Positions 1-7,667 of a stretch of DNA of 32,884 nt are shown here, piece by piece. The notes beneath the pieces are model-generated. The model saw only the letters and a program-made list of their open reading frames with translations. It was not told where the DNA came from and did no database searches. This DNA is from Gammaproteobacteria bacterium (GTDB lineage: Bacteria > Pseudomonadota > Gammaproteobacteria > GCA-001735895): contig JACNJF010000127.1 in NCBI GenBank assembly GCA_014382695.1, positions 1 through 32,884 of the forward strand, read 5' to 3'. The first letter of the stretch is position 1, and the number at the start of each line of letters is the position of its first letter. The position numbers were made by a program, and so were the translations under genes.

Positions 1-78
1 CTTCAGGTCGAATTTTTGCCTGAACCCCATAAGCCCTTGTCCGCAGAGCTGATTGCAGCACTTTCATTCTGCCGTTAA
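1..78 (+). CDS. 3' end of an unidentified gene cut by the left edge
   Basis: Reading from the first base gives 25 sense codons (LQVEFLPEPHKPLSAELI... ending SFCR) and then TAA. The composition looks like real protein, and the next gene starts 35 bases later on the same strand. Too little is present to name a family. It could also be a chance open frame. Confidence 0.4.
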   Translation, partial: LQVEFLPEPHKPLSAELIAALSFCR

Positions 79-113
79 AATCGTCAGCTCATTTCCCAGA
101 ACTCACCGCTAAT

Positions 114-878
114 ATGCCCGATAAATCGCCAGCAACGGATCAGGCCCTCAATACGGCACTGGCGCGCCAACCCGGTTTCTTTAATAAACTGCCGCTGGCG
201 TTGCAGGCTGAGATGGCAGCACATTACAAACTGGAAAAATGGAAAAAAGGCAGCTTTGTCGATCCTGGCTGGATGATGCAGCGGTTTTATACCGTGCTGG
301 AAGGGCAGATTGAAATGAAGCGCTCAAATCCGGATAACGGGCGTGAAGTGACGCTCGACCTACTGTATCCCGGCGACAGCTTCGATGTCATTACCTTACT
401 CGATCATCAACCGCATGAACTACAGATAATACCGCTCACCCGCAGCCAACTGATGTCGGTTCCGATCGAAATGATGCGCAAATGGCTGTGGACCTACCCG
501 GAGATGAACCAGCAGTTCCTGCCTTACCTCGCACGCAAGATGCGTGATCAGGAAAACCTGAGCACCAGCCTGGCACTACACGATGTGACGACAAGACTGA
601 GCCGGATTATCCTGAACCAAATCAACCGCATCAGTTCCTATGCCGGCGATCAGCAACAGGCATACCAGCATCATCTGATCAATGGCCTGTCGGATGAGGC
701 CCTGGCACGCATGGTGGGTTCGGTACGTCAGGTGGTGAACAAACAGCTTCAGCACTGGAAATCACAGGATATTCTACAGAAAAAACGCAACCAGCTGGTT
801 ATCAAGGATCTCGATGCGATTTACCGTGCGGCCAATGTCACCAGTAGCCGACTGGAAAACCCCTCAGAAAACCTTTAA
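114..878 (+). CDS. Crp/Fnr-family transcriptional regulator
   Basis: A 254-residue protein with the Crp/Fnr layout. An N-terminal cyclic-nucleotide-type beta barrel (about residues 20-130, with the family-like stretch LLYPGDSFDVITLL near 83-96) is followed by a long dimer helix (about 135-175). The C-terminal winged helix-turn-helix has a recognition region like LSDEALARMVGSVRQVVNKQL. No cysteine occurs anywhere in the protein, so it cannot carry the Fnr iron-sulfur cluster, and I do not see the arginine/serine cAMP-binding signature of true Crp. The ligand is therefore unknown. The start has only a weak ribosome site. The gene faces the Hsp20/cbpA cluster tail to tail, with 19 bases between the stop codons. 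A palindrome of Crp/Fnr type lies upstream of that cluster at 3692-3705; a link is speculative. Confidence 0.85.
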   Translation: MPDKSPATDQALNTALARQPGFFNKLPLALQAEMAAHYKLEKWKKGSFVDPGWMMQRFYTVLEGQIEMKRSNPDNGREVTLDLLYPGDSFDVITLLDHQPHELQIIPLTRSQLMSVPIEMMRKWLWTYPEMNQQFLPYLARKMRDQENLSTSLALHDVTTRLSRIILNQINRISSYAGDQQQAYQHHLINGLSDEALARMVGSVRQVVNKQLQHWKSQDILQKKRNQLVIKDLDAIYRAANVTSSRLENPSENL

Positions 879-897
879 ACGGAAAAGCGTTTACGAC

Positions 898-1218
898 TTA
901 ATCACGCTGTAACGCCGCGACCCGCTGGCGCAGGGTCTTAAGCTCATCGAGTAACTCCAGCGCCAGTGCCGTACCCGCCAGGTTGATATCCAGATCGCGC
1001 TGTAGACGAATCGCCATCTGCATGCGCGGCACACAGTCGGCGCTGAACTGCCAGTGTACTATGCTGTTACGACTGGTTGGCAGCGGTTCGATGATGCCAT
1101 ATTCGATGATGGGTAAAATCTGCTCCGCTGATAATGCACAGCTGCGACACAACTCTGCCAGTGAAATCACTTCATCATCGGTGATGATGACTGCGCTGAA
1201 TAATTCCTGTTTGGTCAT
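898..1218 (-). CDS. cbpM: chaperone modulator CbpM
   Basis: A 106-residue protein of the CbpM family: a MerR-like helix-turn-helix at the N-terminus (VISLAELCRSCALSAEQILPI, then an EYGIIEPL motif) and a C-terminal helix rich in leucine and arginine. In E. coli CbpM binds the J domain of CbpA and blocks its co-chaperone and DNA-binding activity. The gene starts two bases after the cbpA stop codon, in the usual cbpA-cbpM order, so the two are probably translated from one message. Length and context both agree with the assignment. It is the last gene of the reverse-strand stress cluster. Confidence 0.88.
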   Translation of the reverse strand: MTKQELFSAVIITDDEVISLAELCRSCALSAEQILPIIEYGIIEPLPTSRNSIVHWQFSADCVPRMQMAIRLQRDLDINLAGTALALELLDELKTLRQRVAALQRD

Positions 1219-1220
1219 GG

Positions 1221-2186
1221 CTATACACCCAGATTTGCACGTGGATTAAAATGAACGGCTTCCTGCTGTAAAGCCTGATACAGCGATTTTTCTTTTTCAC
1301 TTTGTTTTTGCGCTAACACCACTTCCAGTGTCACGTAAAAATCGCCCCTGGTAGGTGCCGGAATGCCACGCCCCTTGAGACGCATACGTTTTCCGCTGGA
1401 AGAACCCGGTGGCACTTTCAACTCAACCTTGCCGGACGGTGTCGGTACCTGAATAGTTGCGCCAAGCGCCGCTTCCCACGGTGTGATAGGGAGTTCCAGC
1501 GACACATCATGTCCATTCACCTTATACAGAGAATGCGGATTAAAACCAATTTCCAGATACAGATCCCCAGCCTTTGCATCGCCATATCCTGGACTACCCT
1601 GGCCCTGTAATCGTATCGTCTGCCCTTCCTTAAGACCTTTTGGAATCTTCACATTCAGGGTACGCGGCCTGATATGCGGACGACCATCCGCGCCCAGTTC
1701 GGTCGACTGTAGAGTAAGTACACGGGTAGCACCGTGGTAGGCATCTTCCAGTTCGATAAACACCCGCGCATGACTATCCTGCCCACGCACCTGAAACCCA
1801 CGCTGCTGCCCGGCTCTCGAAGAACGATGTGCACCTGCAGCGCGCTGGCCAAACAGACTTTCAAAGAAATCACTGAAATCGGCCGAATCTCCGCCGGTAA
1901 AACCACCACCATGAAACTCAAAACCCTCGTTCCAGTCCGGCGGCGGTTGAAAACCACTCTGGCCGGTTTTCCAGTTTTTGCCGAGCTGATCATAGGCCAC
2001 CCGTTTTTCCGGGTCTTTTAACACTTCATAGGCTTCTCCAACCTCTTTGAAATGCGCTTCCGCTTCCGTTTCACTACTGATATCCGGATGGTATTTACGC
2101 GCCAGCTTACGGTAGGCGCGTTTGATCTCATCCTGGGTTGCACTTTTTTCAACACCCAGTATCTGGTAATAGTCTTTGTATTCCAC
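1221..2186 (-). CDS. cbpA: CbpA-type DnaJ co-chaperone
   Basis: A DnaJ-class co-chaperone that stimulates the DnaK ATPase. The J domain comes first (DYYQILGV, with the HPD motif at residues 33-35), then a Gly/Phe-rich linker (FEFHGGGFTGG), then the two beta-sandwich substrate domains. The four CxxCxGxG zinc repeats of DnaJ are absent, which is typical of CbpA. I chose the GTG at 2186, giving 321 residues. It sits about 6 bases behind an AGGT sequence and puts DYYQILGV at the usual distance from the N-terminus. The open frame reaches back to 2243, but those 19 residues have no family match. It is followed at once by cbpM and lies downstream of three Hsp20 genes, a sensible protein-repair cluster. 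Confidence 0.92.
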   Translation of the reverse strand: MEYKDYYQILGVEKSATQDEIKRAYRKLARKYHPDISSETEAEAHFKEVGEAYEVLKDPEKRVAYDQLGKNWKTGQSGFQPPPDWNEGFEFHGGGFTGGDSADFSDFFESLFGQRAAGAHRSSRAGQQRGFQVRGQDSHARVFIELEDAYHGATRVLTLQSTELGADGRPHIRPRTLNVKIPKGLKEGQTIRLQGQGSPGYGDAKAGDLYLEIGFNPHSLYKVNGHDVSLELPITPWEAALGATIQVPTPSGKVELKVPPGSSSGKRMRLKGRGIPAPTRGDFYVTLEVVLAQKQSEKEKSLYQALQQEAVHFNPRANLGV

Positions 2187-2267
2187 GTTGTACCTGCCGC
2201 TTAGATGTTGAGTTAACTTAGCCCTTTGTACTCTGCTGCACAAGTCTGCCGGACTGATTTCCAGACA

Positions 2268-2747
2268 TTACTTGACCTGAATCTGTCTACGCCGCTGTTG
2301 CGCCTTTTTGTCTAACTCCAGACGTAATACACCATGCTGGTAAGTGGCTTTGGCAGACTCGGCATCCACCTCATAACCAAGTGGAATGGAACGGGTAAAC
2401 TGCCCATAGGCCCGTTCCAGCAGGTGATACTCGCCTTTGGTCTGCTCCCGTTCAAAACGCTTTTCACCACGGATCATCAACACATTATCAACCACGCTAA
2501 CATCAAAATCCTGCGCCGATAATCCGGGCACTTCGAGACTCACTACCACCCTGTCGGCATCATCGAACACTTCGGCGCTCATCAATCCCCAGTGAGGGCT
2601 TTGCAGCGGACTATGATCGGCTTCATCATCCGTGACAGTGAAATGGGTCAACGCATTACCGGCCCGATGGATCAGATGCTGCCAGCCATGACTGAGATTT
2701 TCCCAGGTCCGGTTCAGACCCGCAGTTAAATCATTCATATTTAACAT
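2268..2747 (-). CDS. Hsp20/alpha-crystallin small heat shock protein (third of three)
   Basis: A 159-residue small heat shock protein, an ATP-independent holdase that keeps unfolding proteins soluble for DnaK/DnaJ. The alpha-crystallin domain spans about residues 55-150, with the family patterns VVVSLEVPGL, VLMIRGEKR and the closing GVLRLEL. The N-terminal arm is unusually rich in Trp and His (WENLSHGWQHLIHRAG). A strong GGAGG site lies six bases before the ATG. It is the last of three tandem Hsp20 genes and lies 81 bases upstream of the chosen cbpA start. Confidence 0.92.
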   Translation of the reverse strand: MLNMNDLTAGLNRTWENLSHGWQHLIHRAGNALTHFTVTDDEADHSPLQSPHWGLMSAEVFDDADRVVVSLEVPGLSAQDFDVSVVDNVLMIRGEKRFEREQTKGEYHLLERAYGQFTRSIPLGYEVDAESAKATYQHGVLRLELDKKAQQRRRQIQVK

Positions 2748-2773
2748 CTCACACCTCCAGCTTAACCATTCAA

Positions 2774-3181
2774 TTAAACCACCTTGATGTCAATCTTGCG
2801 TGGTTTGTGCTGCTCACTACGTGGAATAAACAGCTTCAGTTCGCCCTGATTCAGATTCGCCTCGATATTCTCCACACCCAGTTCATCGCCCAGCGTAAAG
2901 CGCCGTTCATAAATCCCCGAATGCAACTCCATATGACTCGGTTTCAGATTTTCCGGCGTATGCAGATTGATCGAACCGCGGATGCTCAATACATTTTGAT
3001 CGATATCGATACTAAGCGCGTCTTTGGTTACCCCCGGCATATCCAGATACAGGGTGACCCCCTGACTGGTTTCGTGGATATCGGTTAAAGGGCGCAGGGT
3101 GAATACTTCCGCATTGGCCTGCCCGGCCAGCGCTGTTTGCTGCTGGCTGTGTTGCAGATTCATTGTGTTGTCGTTACTCAT
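2774..3181 (-). CDS. Hsp20/alpha-crystallin small heat shock protein (second of three)
   Basis: A 135-residue small heat shock protein. The alpha-crystallin domain fills residues 30-133 (VTLYLDMPGV, VLSIRGS, then GELKLFIPR near the C-terminus). The N-terminal arm is short and Gln-rich (LQHSQQQTALAGQAN). A clear AAGGAG site precedes the ATG, 12 bases after the stop codon of the previous Hsp20. The three proteins differ strongly in their arms and clearly in the core, so they are old paralogues rather than a recent duplication. Mixed oligomers are possible, as known for other bacterial Hsp20 sets. Confidence 0.92.
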   Translation of the reverse strand: MSNDNTMNLQHSQQQTALAGQANAEVFTLRPLTDIHETSQGVTLYLDMPGVTKDALSIDIDQNVLSIRGSINLHTPENLKPSHMELHSGIYERRFTLGDELGVENIEANLNQGELKLFIPRSEQHKPRKIDIKVV

Positions 3182-3193
3182 GATGGCCTCTCC

Positions 3194-3622
3194 TTATTGT
3201 GCAGAAACTTTGATCTGGCGTGGCTGTGAAACCGCCGGTTTGGCAAGTCTGATATGTAGCACGCCATCCTGATATTGCGCCTCGACCGTGTCGACATCGA
3301 CATCTTCCGGCAGTGTGATTACACGCTTAAAGGCACCATCAAAGCGCTCAGTTCTGACCTGAGCATCTTCACTGGCCTGCTTTTTGAGTTGTCGCTCACC
3401 GCTGATGCTGAGCAGTTTTTTCTCGATCACCACATCCAGCGCAGCCGGATCCATGCCCGGAATAAACAGATACACATCCACATTTTCATCGGTCACCCCG
3501 ATATTCACCGGCGGGTAGGCCGAACGTGGACGCCGGTTAAAGCGGCGGGCTTCAGGGAAAAACCAGTTATCCAGGTCATCATCAAACATGGACAGGGGGA
3601 AACGTAACATATTGGAAATCAT
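3194..3622 (-). CDS. Hsp20/alpha-crystallin small heat shock protein (first of three)
   Basis: A 142-residue small heat shock protein and first gene of the stress cluster. The N-terminus (MISNMLRFPLSMFDDDLDNWFF) is typical of class A-like bacterial Hsp20. The alpha-crystallin domain follows (VDVYLFIPGM, LLSISGERQL, GVLHIRLAK). I chose the ATG at 3622 because an AAGGAGG ribosome site ends six bases before it; a GTG directly upstream at 3625 is also in frame. No convincing heat-shock sigma promoter (CTTGAA / CCCAT) could be found in the 140 bases upstream, which instead contain a palindrome. Confidence 0.92.
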   Translation of the reverse strand: MISNMLRFPLSMFDDDLDNWFFPEARRFNRRPRSAYPPVNIGVTDENVDVYLFIPGMDPAALDVVIEKKLLSISGERQLKKQASEDAQVRTERFDGAFKRVITLPEDVDVDTVEAQYQDGVLHIRLAKPAVSQPRQIKVSAQ

Positions 3623-3691
3623 CACTAGCCTCCTTCGACAGGAAATTAATTAATCTTGTGTGAAGAATAAGGACTGCGAATGAATAGATCA

Positions 3692-3705
3692 GTCACCTAA
3701 GTGAC
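3692..3705. promoter_or_regulatory. palindrome GTCAC-N4-GTGAC upstream of the Hsp20 cluster
   Basis: A 5-bp inverted repeat with a 4-base centre lies 70 bases before the first Hsp20 start, between that gene and the end of fbpC. Its half-site and spacing resemble targets of Crp/Fnr-type dimers. No matching transcription start could be defined, so its role as an operator is inferred only from position. Confidence 0.35.
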
Positions 3706-3762
3706 AGTTTGCAACAAAATTGAAGGTTTTTTTGCCTTGCGCCAGAGCTGGCACAAACTGCT

Positions 3763-4812
3763 TTAACGAGTTGAAGGAAACACCACCAGATGATCAAACT
3801 CAAGCCGAATACCGATGGTTTCATTGATCTTGTGATCATGATGACTCGGTACCAGGCTTAACACTTCGATACCACTCGGCATGCGCAGGGTATATAGAAA
3901 ATCAGAACCACGAAAGGCCGATTCAACCACCACTGCTTTTTCGGAAGAGTCATCATCATGCACAATATCATCCGGCCGTATCAAAACATCCACCAGACAA
4001 CCGGGCTTACAGCCGGCGGGGACATGGCCGTGAATATTACCCAGCTCGGTATTCACCGTATTACCCCCCACCACCATGCCCGGCACGATCACCCCTTCAC
4101 CAATAAAATCGGCCACGAATCGATTCACCGGTTTGTGATACAGGTTATAGGCCGAATCATGCTGCTGAATGCGCCCTTCGTGCATAACGCAGATTTCATC
4201 CGCCATCGCGAAGGCTTCGTTCTGATCATGGGTCACCAGAATCGCGGTGATGTTCTCCTGTTTTAGTATCAGGCGCACTTCCCGCGCGAGCTGTTCACGC
4301 AGCTCCACATCCATGCTGGAGAAAGGTTCATCCAGTAGCAGGATGGAAGGTTTCGGTGCCATCGCCCGCGCCAGTGCGACACGCTGCTGCTGTCCGCCGG
4401 ATAGCTGATGCGGATAGGCACGGGATAGTGTCGACATACCGATCATCGCGAGCAGTTCAATCACCCGCGCGTGCTGATCTTTTTTTGACCACTTTTTCAG
4501 ACCGAAGCGAATATTGTCTTCCACCGACAGATTCGGAAACAGCGCGAAATCCTGAAACACCATGCCGATTTCTCTTTTTTCCGGCGGTAGATTTGTTTTA
4601 CGATCGGCAACCACCCGATCACGAATCAGCACCTGCCCCTGCTTCGGCTGCTCAAATCCGGCAATGGTACGCAACACCGTGGTTTTGCCGCAGCCACTGG
4701 GGCCTAACAGACAGCCAATGCGGCCCTCTTCCAGGGTAAAGGACAGGTCGTTGATAATCTGATGACTGCCATAACTAACATCGATGTTCTTAACTTCCAG
4801 CTGATTAACCAT
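3763..4812 (-). CDS. fbpC: ferric iron ABC transporter, ATP-binding protein
   Basis: The 349-residue ATPase of a FbpABC-type iron(III) importer. Seen in order are Walker A GPSGCGKT (37-44), the Q-loop FQDFALFP, the signature LSGGQ (137-141), Walker B ILLLDEP (157-163) and a switch histidine in LVTHDQNEA. A C-terminal beta domain like that of FbpC/MalK regulators follows. I chose the ATG at 4812 rather than the upstream frame start at 4842. From 4812 the protein begins directly with the ABC beta strand (MVNQLEVKNI), and the ATG overlaps the fbpB stop by eight bases, a sign of translational coupling. Last gene of the fbpABC operon; polyamine or phosphonate transport is less likely given the fbpA and Fur-box context. 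Confidence 0.9.
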   Translation of the reverse strand: MVNQLEVKNIDVSYGSHQIINDLSFTLEEGRIGCLLGPSGCGKTTVLRTIAGFEQPKQGQVLIRDRVVADRKTNLPPEKREIGMVFQDFALFPNLSVEDNIRFGLKKWSKKDQHARVIELLAMIGMSTLSRAYPHQLSGGQQQRVALARAMAPKPSILLLDEPFSSMDVELREQLAREVRLILKQENITAILVTHDQNEAFAMADEICVMHEGRIQQHDSAYNLYHKPVNRFVADFIGEGVIVPGMVVGGNTVNTELGNIHGHVPAGCKPGCLVDVLIRPDDIVHDDDSSEKAVVVESAFRGSDFLYTLRMPSGIEVLSLVPSHHDHKINETIGIRLEFDHLVVFPSTR

Positions 4813-6466
4813 CGTTTTTATGCCCCGCTCTAGATTGCGCAATACTTTTACTTAAATAGATGACCGGCAACAGACCCACCACCACGATCATCAGCGCGGC
4901 GGTCGACGAATCCGCCAGACGCTCATCCGACGCCAGCTCAAACGCGCGCACCGCCAGCGTATTAAAATTAAACGGGCGCAGGATCAACGTGGCGGGTAAC
5001 TCTTTCATCACATCCACAAACACGATTAGCAGCGCGGTTAATAGCGAGCCTTTCATCAGCGGCATATGCACTTTAAACAGGGTCTCTCGCGGGCTATAAC
5101 CGAGCGAGCGAGAGGCATCATCCATCGATGGCTTGATCTTGCCAAGCCCCGACTCGATGGTCTGCAAACTAACCGCCAGAAAGCGCACCATATACGCAAA
5201 CATGACCGCAAACAGGGTGCCACTGAGTAACAATCCTGTGGAATAATCGAAGCGCTCACGCATGAACTGATCCAGTGTATTATCCAGCCACGCGAACGGA
5301 ATGATGATACCAACCGCTACCACGGTGCCGGGGATCGCATAGCCGATCGCGGCAATACGGATCGATACAAACACCGAGGTTCTGCCCAGCATGCGTTTGC
5401 CATAGGCCAGAAATACCGCCAGCAAAACCGATAGCAGCGCGGCCGATATTCCCAGCAGGATAGTATTCACGGTCAGTCTTACAAAATTCGCATCGACCAT
5501 TTCATCAAAGGTGATAATCGCCCACGACGTCAGCTGAGCGGCCGGCAGAAAAAAACCGAAGGCGACCGGTAGCAGGCACATCAGGAAGGCTAACAGCGCT
5601 TTCGCCCCCTTTAACTGGTACTCCGGTAACTGACTGTATTTATTCGTCGTATGGTGATAGCGCGCCTGCTTTCTGGACACCCGTTCGATCACCACCAGGG
5701 TAAATACAAACATCAATAACATTGCCGCCATTTTGGCCGCCGCGACGCTGTCACCGAGTCCAAACCAGGTACGAAAAATTCCGGTGGTGAACACCCCCAG
5801 ACCAAAATAGGAAACCGTGCCATAGTCCGCCAGGGTTTCCATCAGCGCCAGCGAAAGTCCAGCCACGATGGCTGGACGCGCCAGCGGCAACGCCACCCGA
5901 TAGAAGCTGCACCAGGCGCCACATCCGAGGGTACGGCTAACTTCCAGCACACAGATGGACTGCTCGACAAAGGCGGAGCGCGCGAGCAGATAAACATACG
6001 GGTACAGCACCAGCGACAGCATGCTGATTGCACCGCCCAGTGAGCGCACTTCGGGGAAGTAATAATCGCGATAGCCCCATCCGGTCCATTCACGGATCTG
6101 GCTTTGCACCGGGCCAGCAAAATCGAACAGTCCGGTATAGGTATAGGCGATGATATAGGCCGGCATGGCCAGTGGTAACAGCAACATCCAGACAAAAAGT
6201 TGCTTGCCCGGAAAGCGGCACATTGCGGTCAACCAGGCGGTAGACACACCGATCAGCAGGGTACCCACCGACACGCCCGCCACCAGCAGCGCTGAATTCG
6301 ACAGATACTCGGGTAGCACCGTCTGCTTCAGGTGTTCCCAGTTTTCCCCGGACGGTTCAAATACGAAACTGGCGATGGTTAATACAGGCACGCTCAGCAG
6401 CAACGCCACCAGCATAATGCCGGGTTGCCAGAGCCTGCCTAGAAAATTCAGCAAAACATTTCTCAA
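4805..6466 (-). CDS. fbpB: ferric iron ABC transporter, fused permease
   Basis: A 553-residue inner-membrane permease made of two fused binding-protein-dependent permease domains, each with about six hydrophobic segments. The first domain's EAA-like loop is near VLEVSRTLGCGAW and the second near DDASRSLGYSPRETL. This two-in-one layout is standard for FbpB/SfuB iron permeases. The reading frame begins with a TTG at 6466 and has no good ribosome site, so an internal ATG at 6415 remains possible. It is separated from fbpA by 61 bases holding a strong hairpin terminator, so it is probably expressed below the level of the binding protein. Confidence 0.9.
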   Translation of the reverse strand: MRNVLLNFLGRLWQPGIMLVALLLSVPVLTIASFVFEPSGENWEHLKQTVLPEYLSNSALLVAGVSVGTLLIGVSTAWLTAMCRFPGKQLFVWMLLLPLAMPAYIIAYTYTGLFDFAGPVQSQIREWTGWGYRDYYFPEVRSLGGAISMLSLVLYPYVYLLARSAFVEQSICVLEVSRTLGCGAWCSFYRVALPLARPAIVAGLSLALMETLADYGTVSYFGLGVFTTGIFRTWFGLGDSVAAAKMAAMLLMFVFTLVVIERVSRKQARYHHTTNKYSQLPEYQLKGAKALLAFLMCLLPVAFGFFLPAAQLTSWAIITFDEMVDANFVRLTVNTILLGISAALLSVLLAVFLAYGKRMLGRTSVFVSIRIAAIGYAIPGTVVAVGIIIPFAWLDNTLDQFMRERFDYSTGLLLSGTLFAVMFAYMVRFLAVSLQTIESGLGKIKPSMDDASRSLGYSPRETLFKVHMPLMKGSLLTALLIVFVDVMKELPATLILRPFNFNTLAVRAFELASDERLADSSTAALMIVVVGLLPVIYLSKSIAQSRAGHKNDG

Positions 6467-6472
6467 TAAAGC

Positions 6473-6502
6473 AAAAAAGGGTGCGAAGTTTACCCCGCAC
6501 CC
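6473..6502 (-). terminator. intrinsic terminator between fbpA and fbpB
   Basis: On the reverse strand a 7-bp perfect stem (GGGTGCG / CGCACCC) with a 10-base loop is followed by six Ts. It lies 26 bases after the fbpA stop and just before the fbpB start, so partial readthrough would give much more FbpA than FbpB and FbpC. Confidence 0.85.
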
Positions 6503-6527
6503 TGTTGTTTAGACAATGATTTCCCGA

Positions 6528-7541
6528 CTATTTCCAGCCGGCCCGATCCATGATACGTACTGCTTCGGCATTATTTTTACCCAATACATCCAGATTCAGA
6601 TTATCGGCTTTGAATGTACCCCAGCTTTTCAACAGATCACTGGTTTCAGCATTCGCGATAACCGGGTATTCATAATTAACCTCGGCATACCATTTCTGCG
6701 ACTCTGGATTGACCAGGAATTCCAGCAGCTTAACCGCACTCTCCGGATTTTTAGCATATTTGGTGACGCCGGCACCGCTGATATTCACGTGCGCACCTCG
6801 ACTATTCTGATTCGGCCAGAACACACCCATCGCCTGCGCTGCCTTCAGTTGCGACTCATCCTTGGTATCACTCAGCATGGTGCCATAGTAATAGGTGTTA
6901 GCGATGGCCAGATCACACTGACCGGCAGCTGCCGCCTTGATCTGGTCACGATCACCGCCCTTGGGAGGACGCGCCATATTCTGTACCAGTTTATTGGTCC
7001 ACTCCTGAGCGGCCTGTGCGCCATTCGCATCGATCATCGAGGCAACCAGCGACTGGTTATAGATATTGCTTGAACCACGGATACAGATGCGGTTGTTCCA
7101 TTTGGCGGAAGCCAGATCTTCATAGGTGGAAAGCTCAGAGGCCTTGACCCGCTCTTTGGCATAGAAAATTATCCGCGCTCGCTTGGACAGGCCAACCCAC
7201 TGCCCCTCTGGATCACGTAGATTGTCTGGTATCGCCGCATTCAGCTTTGCACTGTTAATGTTGGCAAAAACACCGGCCTGCTTGGCGCGGTGCAGATTAC
7301 CGGCGTCGACCGTAATAAACAGATCGGCTGAAGTATTGCGCCCTTCATTTTCCAGTCGGGTTAATAACTCTTCGGCTTTGGCCGTGACCAGATTGGTTTT
7401 AATCCCGGTCTGCTCGGTAAAACGATCCAGCAGCGGCTTGATCAGGCTTTCTTTACGTGCCGAATACACATTCACTTCGGAGGCAAGCGCCTGGGTCGAC
7501 ATCACCAGTGACAGGGCAATAACGATATTTTTTAGGTTCAT
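6528..7541 (-). CDS. fbpA: periplasmic ferric iron-binding protein
   Basis: A 337-residue periplasmic binding protein of the FbpA/FutA group. It has a signal peptide (MNLKNIVIALSLVMSTQALA, cleavage expected after residue 20) and mature start SEVNVYSARKE, the family hallmark (VYSxR). A tyrosine cluster YYY at 217-219 matches the conserved iron-ligand tyrosines of ferric-binding proteins. It delivers iron(III) to the FbpB/FbpC transporter encoded next. A Fur-like box lies about 80 bases upstream of the start, and a terminator follows the gene, so iron starvation probably induces it and high FbpA dose is favoured. Confidence 0.93.
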   Translation of the reverse strand: MNLKNIVIALSLVMSTQALASEVNVYSARKESLIKPLLDRFTEQTGIKTNLVTAKAEELLTRLENEGRNTSADLFITVDAGNLHRAKQAGVFANINSAKLNAAIPDNLRDPEGQWVGLSKRARIIFYAKERVKASELSTYEDLASAKWNNRICIRGSSNIYNQSLVASMIDANGAQAAQEWTNKLVQNMARPPKGGDRDQIKAAAAGQCDLAIANTYYYGTMLSDTKDESQLKAAQAMGVFWPNQNSRGAHVNISGAGVTKYAKNPESAVKLLEFLVNPESQKWYAEVNYEYPVIANAETSDLLKSWGTFKADNLNLDVLGKNNAEAVRIMDRAGWK

Positions 7542-7619
7542 TCAGAGTGCTCCTATATAATTTTGGGAAAAGGTAAATTTGTAAAGTTGGCAAATAATAA
7601 TCACAATTTTATTTAATGT

Positions 7620-7639
7620 AAATAATAATCTTTCTCATT
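7620..7639 (-). promoter_or_regulatory. Fur box upstream of fbpA
   Basis: Read on the reverse strand the site is AATGAGAAAGATTATTATTT, differing at two positions from the classical Fur-box form AATGAGAATGATTATCATTT. A partial second copy (GTGATTATTATTTG) lies at about 7590-7603, nearer the gene. The site is in the 126-base gap between divergent fbpA and glnE, where Fur would repress the iron transporter in iron-replete cells. Confidence 0.75.
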
Positions 7640-7667
7640 TGCATTAAATATTTCACGACTGCATGAC

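Noticed and set aside
6516-7073. 185-codon frame antisense to fbpA
   Set aside because: It lies wholly within fbpA, whose signal peptide, iron ligands and operon context are clear; the antisense frame has no family features.
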